In this document: piece by piece, positions 41,101 through 51,445 of the stretch | Layout: each line of letters opens with the position of its first letter | Numbering within the stretch: position 1 is the stretch's first letter | Assembly: GCA_013365325.1 (NCBI GenBank) | Contig: JABVXV010000034.1 | Coordinates: 335,842 to 399,841 of the forward strand | DNA: 64,000 nt | Source of the DNA: Dipetalonema caudispina | Taxonomy: Eukaryota > Nematoda > Chromadorea > Rhabditida > Onchocercidae | Direction: 5' to 3' | Notes under the pieces: generated by a model | Database searches by the model: none | Told to the model about the DNA's origin: nothing | Seen by the model: the letters and a program-made list of their open reading frames with translations, nothing else | Translations under genes and position numbers: made by a program

Positions 41101-41633
41101 AAACAAATGCGTGAAAGCATGATTGATACTGCCGATATCGTCGATCAATGGCTTCGGAAGTCAAAGTTCGCTCATAAAGCTCGCATGGGAGATTGTGTAT
41201 TTACGATGACACCAAATCATGAATTACAGGTCGATCGCATCACAAAGGTATCTTTGTTATAATTATTATCTAATATTACTATCATTTAATTGTATCATAA
41301 TTCTTTCATATAACAATTAAAAATACCATTTATTGATTGACTGATTGTTATGCTAAAAATTGTTGTTTTCAGATCGGTAGAAAATATTTGAAAGGTATTT
41401 ATTCACCGATGACTGTAGAAGGATCGATTGTAGCAGATGGTGTACTTACTTCATGTTTCTCACAAGTTGAAAGTCATTTCAGTCAAAAATTAGTCTATGA
41501 TTTCCTCATCTTCCTACATCGAATTTTCGGTCGACTTATGCAATCATTGGATGAACCTATTCAACATTTACCGACTTTCATTGATTCCATACATCATTTT
41601 GGTCGTTTCGTTGTTCCTTTTGTCAAATATTAA
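35179..41633 (+). CDS. Hedgehog-related secreted protein with Hint (Hog) domain, quahog/warthog type
   Basis: Secreted nematode hedgehog relative, 779 aa. Twelve exons are in phase: 35179-35349, 35699-35784, 36376-36651, 36947-37159, 37681-37802, 38125-38472, 38783-38901, 39420-39486, 40288-40373, 40514-40798, 40942-41247, 41373-41633. A signal peptide ([12 protein letters not shown]) is followed by a Cys-rich domain with LYCGG and VIHTCCNL, resembling the Wart/Qua N-domains. Next come WAEWS/WSEWS, a long Lys/Ser/Glu-rich linker (about residues 290-565), and a C-terminal Hint domain from Cys567. Hint marks are NCFSADTKVY, the T-x-x-H block (LTELHLL), MGDCVF, GIYSPMTVEG and the late SCFS. In this family the Hint domain self-cleaves before its first Cys and may attach a sterol. 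The long charged linker favours QUA-1 over warthogs, but I cannot settle that. An acceptor-like AAGCAG lies four bases before the ATG. Confidence 0.9.
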
Positions 41634-43870
41634 GCATCTGTTAAGCATCTATCTTATCTTTATTAAATCAAAGATGAAAGGTTATTGATTGATTTTATTG
41701 CATTGAAAGCGTTAGAAATAGTTAAAAATAAGAATTATTATTGATTAGTTTGATCGATTTTACAATATCACCAAAAATTACTTCAAATATTTAATCAATA
41801 TGTAGTGTTAGATTCCTCAATGATTTTAACTGACTGAGTAGAACAATTTCTATTATTGAGTGTTAACATTCATTTTTTGATTTCCATTATCAATCCACTT
41901 TTCCAATCTTGAAATTTCTGAATTATACTTTCTTCTATGCTTTCAATGTTGAAATTAGAGGAAATATATAATAAGGAAGCTAAAGTAAACTAAAAAAAAA
42001 AATACTGATTTGAAGTAATTATCATCATTAACCGATTTTACTGTTAATCATCGATCGATTTGTGCTTCAGTTTCACATTTACCACTTTTCTAACCTAAAC
42101 GATTACTAAGATTGTTCAATGCGGTAGATAGCTATCTTTAACTAATCTTTGGTTAATTTTATTTATCAGTCATTGTCATTTAGTACTTTAATATATGTAT
42201 TTCGTTTTATCGTATGATATGATAGCATCGGTTAGCATGAAAATAGATGACCAAAGGCCTATTGATCACTATAGTTCACTTACTCTTAACGATATTACAA
42301 ATAATAGCCTTAGGGAATGTTGAATTTTCTAACAATAGCTTTATTAAATGACCAATACCTAATAAAAATTCTACTAATTAATGAAACATTTATCACTTAT
42401 CATTTCTCATTTGGTTGGTGGATTTTTTTACAAATATTTTTGAGAATCTATTTTTTTTTTTTTTTTTTTTTGTGAATTACGAATGTAAGAAGAAAGAAGA
42501 TATGCTCCTCTTATCATTATCAGTAACGGATATTGTATTGTCTTTCAAATTAGATCCATTAACGTGTAATATCATTTTAACGGAAACTTTTGTGAATAAT
42601 ACTAAAATCAAACTTTGTTCATTGTATTATATATTATCGAATACGTCGGTACTTATTGGGTTTGTTATTCTTATCTTTGAACAAAATTTTATCATTCTAT
42701 ATGTGTGCAATGTATTTTGAGGGTTAATCGAATTGGATTATTAATACATTATGCAAATTCTGCTCATTAACATTCCATTACCTACTTTTTATAGTAATGA
42801 TTCAAACAAATTATTGATTAAATCTTTATTGATCATAACGATTTATTTGCTAGGCATAGAGCAGATGAAATTGATGGATTAAGGTTTAAAATCCTTTCGA
42901 TAATATTCATAAAAGATAGTCAAATTTTTTGCAGAATTTGTTTATTATGCTAAGAAAGGTTAAACTTGAGCATATTATCATATTAAGTTTACAGTACTGT
43001 TAATCTGTCATATCTATTGTAAACGTATACTGTGTGATAAAAGGATTTCAATTTTGAATCAAACATTTCACTTTTGATGAAGAAAGAAAATGCGATTCTT
43101 CCTTATACCATAATTATAATTAGTATTTATACTTTTATAGATAATAAAATGATGCAAAGGATATTAATTTATTTGCTAAAAACTATATTAGTATGCTTTT
43201 TTTTTTAATTTCAATTCTATTTTTATTATTTTATTGTCGAAGCATACTATTAACTATAAATTAAAATAAAATTATTTAGAAATATGGCAAAGAATTCTAG
43301 CTAGTAATGATTATTCTACCGATTTGTTTTATCCATTTTAATAAGCAATACAAAAACAAAAACTAGTGAATTATCCGATTTTTAAGGAACTACTGAATGC
43401 TTTACTACTCAGGTATTAAACTAAAGGATAAAGGAATTACTGAATGCTTTACTACTCAGGTATTAAACTAAAGGATAAAGAATATAAATTAGACTTAATG
43501 CTCCAAGACTATTAAATTAAGTGGTAAACGATCGGATTATAACAGTAATACTTATCCCGACAAAATCTCCTTTTTGATAATTGATAAAAGAGGAAGTTGA
43601 AGTACAACACGAGAATAAAATTTCATCTCTCTTCCATTTCTCTTGTATCCTCATTCTGTGGATCATGAAATGTTGTAAACTATATGTTGAAATTAGGACA
43701 ATGTCAATTTCAAATTTAATATACCTAAATACTTGTGCAAATCGGCTATTTCATCGATATATCGACTGACCATCAATGTAATCATCGGTCAAATGTTAAC
43801 AAACTTACTACCGTTGAAATATCATATCATAAATTTGCTGATAAATTTCACATAACAAATAATCGCCATC
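41634..43870. other. Intergenic region
   Basis: This lies between the hedgehog-related gene and the collagen gene. It holds a 47-bp tandem duplication (listed) and T-rich runs. No coding sequence can be supported; short plus-strand ORFs are AT-driven. Confidence 0.6.
43384..43477. repeat. 47-bp tandem duplication
   Basis: Two adjacent 47-bp copies (43384-43430 and 43431-43477) differ at one base (GGAAC versus GGAAT). Each contains GAATGCTTTACTACTCAGG. This looks like a recent local duplication. Confidence 0.95.
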
Positions 43871-46588
43871 ATGGAGCCATCACGTTTGATGATCATTCTT
43901 TCTACCTTATTTTCAACAATTTCATTGCTTCTCATTATCATCATTCTACCATCATTTTTTACTTACATTCAACGCTCCAATACTAAATTACTTTCAGAGC
44001 TTTACAAATGCTATGTAAGTAAATTTTCGATCCAAAATGATGAAGGAAATAGATCGAAGTGATTGAAATTATTAATTTAATTAATTGAATGTATTTTGCA
44101 GAGTTACATTGGAATGCAAAATGATATAATATTGATGAAAGTGGAATTATTAATTGATATATTTATACTAAATCTTTATCTACAAGAAATGTATTTCATT
44201 TATCTGACAATTGTAGCAAATTTTTAGGCAAAAAAAAAAAAAGTCATAATAATACTGAAAACTTATCAAATAAGTTCATTTATAAATTTAACATTCATAT
44301 TTTTCAGATTAATAGTAATGATGTTTGGAAGAATGTTTTCCAACATCAATTTAGCACTCAATCACGAAAACGTCGATTTGATAATGCTCCAAAGAATGAA
44401 CGATTACGTTCCATATCCTTATGTTCACATTTTTCTTTTTTCTAATTTTTCATTTTGAAAGAAAAAAAAACGAACAGTAAATTCATATTTTAAAATTATT
44501 TATAAATATCAATTTTGCTTTAAATAGCATTAAAATGATTTTTATTTCAACGTATCATTAAGAGCCTCCATATTACGTTTCAATACTTCATGAAAAATGT
44601 GTTGAAAACATTTTCTGTATCTAATTGCAATTACAAAGAGACAATATCATAGGTTAAGTCAAGCTAAATTACATTTAAAATAAAATTTGTTCTAATTGAA
44701 ATTGAAAATTCGAAGCTGTTTAAAATTTTCCATTTTCTAGCTTATCAATTGTTACATTCTTGAATACCTTTGTTTCTATCTTACATAAATATGGAAGAGG
44801 GATAATTCCAGGTTGCAGTTGTCAACAAGGTAAACCTGGACCTCCAGGTGAACCAGGAAATCCTGGACTAAATGGTAAGATTTTAAAAAAGATCATCGTT
44901 ATTGTAATTGATCAAGTTAACACTTATGCATTTGAATGTTCCAAAAATCATCGAAAGTCTAAAAATCTTTAGTATTAATGATTTTCTTTTTCAGGAGCTC
45001 CTGGCTCACCGGGATTACCAGGAAGAGATGGTAAACCTGGACAACATATGATTCCACCAAGGGGTGATGAAAATACTTGTCAAAAAGTATTGTTTATCTG
45101 TTGATCTTACTTGGATAATGACTACTTGAGATGAAATATGAAACTGCTAGTGTTTTCAACAAATAAAGAAATGTTTTGAACAGCAATCATTTGAAAATAT
45201 TTTCCTGATATCTGTAAAAATTTTAATCCGAATGTTTAGGTGTAATACATCTTTTATCAACTTTATTTTATACGATACATAATGATTTATTTAGTGTCCG
45301 ACAGCTCCACCAGGACCTCCAGGATTATTTGGCCAAAGAGGACCGAGAGGACCACGCGGGTATGCGTTTAAAAAAAAAAAATTTTATTTTTTACTTCCTA
45401 GTATACAACCATCGATGAAATTGATTGAAATTTAACGAGAGAAAATGTTCGGGTTTTCATATAACATATCAATAATATGTTATAATATTACTTGAATGCT
45501 AATAACGGATGGATACTTGGTGAAGCTAATATTAAAAAATTGAAATTCGTATAAGCCATCCCTAGTGAATAAGATACAATTTTAAATTTCAGAAATCCAG
45601 GAGTGCCTGGAGAAGATGGTTCTCCGGGAAGAAAAGGACCTCCAGGACCAGTAGGTGCTCGAGGTTCTCCAGGGCCATATGGACCAAAAGGACCACGAGG
45701 TGATCCTGGACGCATACTCAACGGAGCACCTGTCGGACCAAGCGGCCCTCCAGGTAACTTTTAAATAGCTAAACAGTCTTATTATAGCGGTTCTGTTCTC
45801 ATAATATTTTATCGTTTTCAGCTTGAATATAAAGATATTTGCAGGACCTGTTGGACCGCGGGGACGCATCGGAAGTCCTGGACGGTAAGTGAAGATCATT
45901 TTCCTGTGGAATATTTTTTTTTTTTGCAGAATTTAGTGAAAATTTATCTAAGTAATAAATTTTCAGAGATGGTAGTCCCGGAACAGTGGGTGCTGCAGGG
46001 ATGCGCGGAGAACAAGGTGAACGAGGGAGTAGTGGCGCACCAGGATTACGAGGGCCACCGGGACCTCCCGGACCACAAGGACATGGAGGTTCATCTTTAT
46101 TTCCTTTATCGTTTTGTTTTCAAAATTTCATTACATTGAATAATTTCAATCAAAAAGTTAAATTCTACAATTTAACAGGCAGTTGTGATCATTGTCAAAC
46201 AGCTCAGCAAGATTTATCACTATCCGAAAATCCTCCCGAATATAGTGTCATAAGCAGCAAAGTTATACAAAGTTTCAAATCAGATGAATCGAAAAACACG
46301 AAACATAGAACTATAAGTGCACCACGTTACTACACTAATGAACCAACAAAAGGTGCCGGTAAACATCCACTTGGTTATAATATCACTAATGAGAAGGAAA
46401 AAGTGAAAGATAAAAAGCAAAACGATACAACTGATGGAAGAAATATTACTCGAGGAAAATTGAAACTTCATGATCCATATGATACGAAAAGAATTCAAAA
46501 ATATAATAGAACGAAGATAAACGATCGAAAAAATCATCGACCACTTCGAGTATCACCACCAAGCAGGAAGAATGCATATTCTTCGTAG
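43871..46588 (+). CDS. Cuticle collagen with furin-type site and long basic tail
   Basis: Structural collagen of the nematode cuticle, 398 aa. Nine exons are in phase: 43871-44014, 44308-44407, 44812-44874, 44995-45086, 45295-45359, 45593-45753, 45845-45884, 45967-46088, 46179-46588. The N-terminus is a single hydrophobic anchor ([15 protein letters not shown]), then a short collagen N-domain (NDVWKNVF) and R-K-R-R at residues 68-71, where the family is cleaved by a furin-like protease. Two Gly-X-Y blocks follow, flanked by Cys pairs (RCSCQ, CQKC, CDHC) that would form interchain disulfides. The second block is interrupted at GRILNG. The last 130 or so residues are non-helical, basic and Asn/Lys/Thr-rich, much longer than the usual short tail. 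Exon 1 ends in phase 0, so an open stretch at 44102 was judged intronic because direct joining restores the normal CYINSNDVW spacing. AATAAA lies at 46755. Confidence 0.95.
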
Positions 46589-47996
46589 AATTCTTTCTTT
46601 GCATATTTTATTTTGTTGTTTTTTTTTTTTGTTTATTTTCTTTGTCTAAATGATATGTTTAACATTTTGTACGATCTTCCTTTTTTTTTTTTAACTTAAT
46701 ATTAAATATTTATGTTGTGGATTTTCTTTTTAATTCAACAAAAAAATGCTGTGAAATAAAAGAAATAATAGTTAAGAATATTTGTTCATCATACTAAAAC
46801 ATTTCACAATCTGAAAAAAACCAATTAGGATGTTGTAATTTCATTCGTTAAATATAGGTTGGTCCGTTACAGATTGATTGGATTAAAGGAGTAGAGACGT
46901 AAGGTCGCCGATATACTAACATTGGATTCGTGGGATGACGTGGGAAATTTTGAGCATGACTAACGATTTACTGATTGATTTCTTACGTATTAGAATTTTT
47001 TCACTGCTTCAAATACTGATTTCCATTCCTTTTTATTTCTTAAAAATCTTCGAAAATTTGAAAGCTTCCTGATTTCGACACATTCATAGCCATCTGAAAT
47101 ACTCTAGCGATTGTGAGATATAGTTTATAGCTTGGACCTATTGCTTTCTTGTTTTTGAAGTTATCAGAATTTACAAAGTTTTAGAATCTGAAGAACGTAT
47201 ATGTGAAGTTCTTGCTCTACTGCAGTCGAATTGCATTAAGACTTCTTTTTTCCAAAACTTACTTTTGCTATACATTTCTTTCTATTTGTGAGATTTGAAT
47301 ATCAATATTGACGAGAAATAGTTATCAGATTGTTAATAAGGTTAATTTTCTCCACTGCGCTATTTGAAACAGGAACTTATATTGATGAGTTAAACGTTGA
47401 TTAAGACATTTAAAGTTGTGTGATTTTAAGCGACAGTGGGCATGCTTGATACCACTCTGATCTACTTTACGCAATAAACTTGGAACTTGATTGATGTGGA
47501 TTGGATTACGGGATGAACATTTTTCGGAGCACGTTTGAAGGATGTCTTTCACAATTTGCTTTCAAAAGCACCAGCTTCAGTGGTATCTTTATTGTTTATT
47601 CATTAAGATTTGTGAAAATTCTCTAACAAGAATCTATTTATTATGGTCTTATCTAATAGTATATAAAGTTACTAGCAATTGTATAAAGTTATAAGCAATC
47701 TCTTGAATTGACATTTTTAGTAAAAAGCTTCGGGAATAGGGCCATTTTTGGTGAAAAAAATTAATGGTTCTGAGGCATTCGTATCGTTTAGTAAATATCC
47801 GTGTAGGTCTCTAGTATTCTTGCTGTGCTGATTACGTCGGTTTTAAAGATGGTTTTTGTAGATTATCACACTGTGGCCCATCGTTATCCAATTGTGAAAA
47901 TTCAGGCAATCCGACTTTTTGTAAATTTTTTTTGTAGTCCCAGCCTTTTTTTTGGTTAAGTGTTAGAGATATTTAATTTTATCTGCTCTACTTTAG
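46589..47996. other. Intergenic region, including collagen 3' end
   Basis: This contains the collagen AATAAA at 46755-46760 and T-rich sequence. The final TTTAG at 47992-47996 is probably a trans-splice acceptor for the next gene. An antisense ORF near 47325-47552 has no recognisable domain. Confidence 0.5.
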
Positions 47997-49741
47997 GGAG
48001 CAATCGAATGATGAAGCTGACCCAGATATATGATCAGTTACCTCTATCTTATCAAAATCCTGAAACCGGTGAGCGAAAAATCTTCTGTCTAAATCCGGTC
48101 TTACAAAAATTGCCTTGGCAACTGCCAAGTAAGCAAAAAGAGATGGTTTGTCATTCTTCCGCAATTTAAGTTATTTTTTTACAAATCCACAAGTTTTTTG
48201 CATGACACTCTCGACTTCCATTATCACGTCAAATCAATGAAATTATATTGTCTGATGCTTTTTCTTTGTCTCCTTGATGATGGACGAACATCTCGTTAGA
48301 ATTCCGTTCTTTAAACGACAAAAAATGTCATTTCCATTGCCTAATGATTGCACTTTTAAAAGTGCAATCATTAGGCAATGGAAATGACATTTTTTTGTGG
48401 AGTATTCTCCAAACCGTATATCAATATTTATATATATAGTTGTCTTTCAGGTGTTCACTTTCCCAGGTGCAAATCGACAGCACATCTCTGTACCTGGTAT
48501 ATTCGTAAATGAGATTTTGAAGAAATTCGACCCTCTCCCGTCATTTCAGGTGTGTATTTTAATTTCCTTTTTTTGCTTTACTTCTCGTTCTTGCTTCTTT
48601 CAGGAGTGATTTTCTCTATTTTATTTTGATTTTAAGACATACATTATTATTGTAAACTGTATAGATTGTAAAATAAACATTACTTCAGGCTTTGTTAGAC
48701 TTCTTATTGACTTCTGTTTGACTTCATTCTTATTTCAGATATCTTTATGGTCTTTTTATTTCAGATACCTTTACAGTTACCTCAGCAGTCGCTGATGATA
48801 GAGATATTTGCCGGAGAACGTATGTTGAAAATTCGCAGGCATAAGATGAGGAAACATAAGCGTCGAAAGCGCTACGATAGAGATTATTTTAAGTATCAAA
48901 AATATCATCGGCTAAAAAAGGCCAAGGTGATGAAATGACTTTTAGACTTATTTTTCAAGGAAGATTTGGTAGTTTCTTCTTTTAGAGAACAGAATCTGAA
49001 ACCTTTGTTTAGATTTTTGAAACCATATTGCACAAGCTGTTGAACATGACCTGTTAGTTACTTAGATATTTTGCAACTAATCAAAGGAAGAGGTATAAAG
49101 AAAAAATAGATTATGGGTAGTCATCATATGAGTTGTTCATTTTGCTTATCAAATAATACGTCCTTTTTTGAATAAATCTGATGTATTTTGCAATATTTCT
49201 ATAACATTGCAGGCGGAAAATTTGTTCCGGAATCGAATCCACGAAATGCTTGAGGATTACAAAGCATTTGACCCTGAGAAGTATATCAAGGATATCATAG
49301 CGTGGTAAGCAATGTCTGACTTAAATTTATTACCACCTACTTCGAAATTATAGGATTGAAGTATAATTAAATTTTAGTGCAAAACAGGATGTGACAAAAG
49401 ATGTGTCGCCGAGTGGTCGACGAAAATATCCGCATTGGTCTACGTTGATTACTCTAGAAGAGCTATATGGATTGCCTCCAACTGACTATATTGTTAAAAA
49501 AGCTGGATTGGCAGGAGATGAAGATCGTGACAAAATTAAGCAAATGAAGAAGGAATACGATGAAAAATATCGTGGATTTTTAACTCGTACTAGCTGTTTG
49601 CAAGAGAAAGAACAAGAAAGGCAGGATTCCTTGGATGAAACAAAGATAGAGGAGAAGAAAATAGTTGGTAGCACTAAGAATTCGGAGAAAACTACTCGCA
49701 AGGTTGATAAGGCTGAAAGTGGTGATAATGCTAAAAGTTGA
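47997..49741 (+). CDS. Mitochondrial small ribosomal subunit protein mS38 (AURKAIP1 family)
   Basis: Component of the mitochondrial small ribosomal subunit. Five exons are in phase (284 aa from the ATG at 48008): 47997-48145, 48451-48549, 48765-48926, 49213-49304, 49378-49741. The diagnostic part is a highly basic helix from about residue 98, MLKIRRHKMRKHKRRKR, matching the family's conserved LKIRR-KM core near the end of human AURKAIP1. It is followed by RNRIHEMLEDY and, unlike the roughly 200-aa human protein, by about 150 more residues, including HWSTLITLEELYGLP and a charged Lys/Glu tail. The start is chosen because the acceptor at 47996 lies 11 bases before two ATGs, as in trans-spliced genes; an upstream exon with a longer transit peptide cannot be excluded. 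Intron 1 holds a perfect 76-bp palindrome. Confidence 0.82.
48320..48395. repeat. Perfect 76-bp palindrome (38-bp arms, no spacer)
   Basis: The left arm 48320-48357 is the exact reverse complement of 48358-48395. The centre is CACTTTT/AAAAGTG and each arm contains CATTTCCATTGCC or its complement. It lies in intron 1 of the mS38 gene. It could be a hairpin element, a small foldback transposon remnant or an inverted-repeat assembly artefact. Confidence 0.95.
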
Positions 49742-51445
49742 TGACTCAGTAGCGCAACAGAAATCCCACTTTGTTTCTTTTTAAAATCGCATTTTTTCGT
49801 GGATTTCTAGTTTGATTTTAGCAGTTCGTTTTTGTGTTTTTGTCGATTAAAATGTTTCCAAATTTAATATAAGTTGTGCTTGCTTTAAGCAGGTTTGAAA
49901 GATTACTTTTTTGTGTCTCAGGCATTCGTTTCAAATCGTCATAATTGAGGGTCAAAGTTATTGAAAGCATTTTTTCTTGGACTCCACTTGTGCTTGTATA
50001 CTGCCTCTTTCCAAATTGCGAAGCCTGGACCCAGTATTTGTTACCGTATGATTGATATTATCACCATATTAGTCGGGTATTTTTTGGATAAGGAAATCTT
50101 TAGTTAAATGTTTTTTCGAAAATATTTTCCACATTGTGAAAAAATTTGTTTATAAAATGTTGGTTTTTGTTTAAACACTAAAGTGAACTACTCAGCTCAA
50201 ACATAATACAAAGTGGGGGAATATTCAGACTTCAATTCCGGTGGTCAAGTTTGTTAATGCTTGGCAATCTATAGATCCGGAAAGTACTTTTCTACTTAGA
50301 TGGTAGTTCCGAGCGTCCTTATTTGGACTGATAATCAAATCAGAGATCTAATTTAGAAATGTCTTATGCTTAGCGTAGTAGAGCTTGCTGCTATGATGGA
50401 AGAGTATTGGTTCGGTTTTGAAAAATACCAGGCTGGATATTCAACATTGTCGTGAGTTAAAAACAGTGTGTTTACTCCAGAGATTTCCGACTGTTGTCGA
50501 AATTATAATTTTTGTAAGAAATGGCTTCTATATTGTTGATTAGCAAATAGCATGTGAAAAATGTGTGCCACTTAATCGCCCTGTAGTTTGTCAAGTTGAC
50601 CTGTAAATGAACCTTATGAATGTTGCAGCTGCTGGCTCAGGTTGATCTGGCAAACACTGAATTTGATATCATAACATGGAAAAGTTGAAATAGGACAAAT
50701 TGATTTGAAACAAATTAAAACGTCCTTTTTTAATCTAGAACTAATTGGACAGTTGATATCATGAGATATTCGACATACAGATGTGTTACAGTTAAGCTTC
50801 ATAAAATCTTCAACCAATTCTGCTATTTTAAAGCCTTAAACTTTTACTTGTAAACAAATAAATTACCAAATACACAAAGTTACAAAACTTATTTTGTATC
50901 GAGAAGTTTGAAGTCTTATTTTCCTGGAAAGATAATGCTTTCTTGTAATTCTTGACCAGTCCTAGTCCAATTTATCCGAGTAGATATGATGGAGAAAAGC
51001 GGGATTTGCTTGGCGCTTTTTATAACCATTTACATTTGATGTTCAATTCATTGTTCTTCCCGATGGCGTACTTCTTAGTTGGTTAGGATTGATTAATTTG
51101 ATAGTATTGGGTTAATTCATTTGTTTATACTTTCAAATGATTAGCCAAGTATCATTAATTCGATATCAGTTATTCTTTAGTTGAATAAATTCTTATTATT
51201 TGATAAAGCATAAGTTATATTTTGGAGATGGTTCATATTTCAACAAATGATTGATGATTTTTTCATATCTGTTAATGAATAAATATAATACAGCTATGGG
51301 AGATTTTATCATTAAGTGGAATTTCAGAAGTTAAATTATAAATTATGTTAAGATTTAGTTATTTAGTTCAATAATTTCCTTCAATTTTTCAGACTGTCGT
51401 AGAGTAGATATTTTAACAATTTACTACCAATATAGTCTAAAAACG
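49742..51445. other. Intergenic region
   Basis: I see no supportable gene. The base composition is slightly less AT-rich than in the left region. Short ORFs, for example antisense at 50614-50817, show no domain. Confidence 0.5.

Noticed and set aside
44102..44227. Open segment after a TGCAG in collagen intron 1
   Set aside because: Joining 44014 directly to 44308 keeps phase and restores the normal spacing between the Cys and the DVW motif of the collagen N-domain.
45488..45899. Gly/Pro-rich ORFs antisense to collagen
   Set aside because: Gly-X-Y repeats give mirror-like proline/glycine frames on the other strand; these are shadows.
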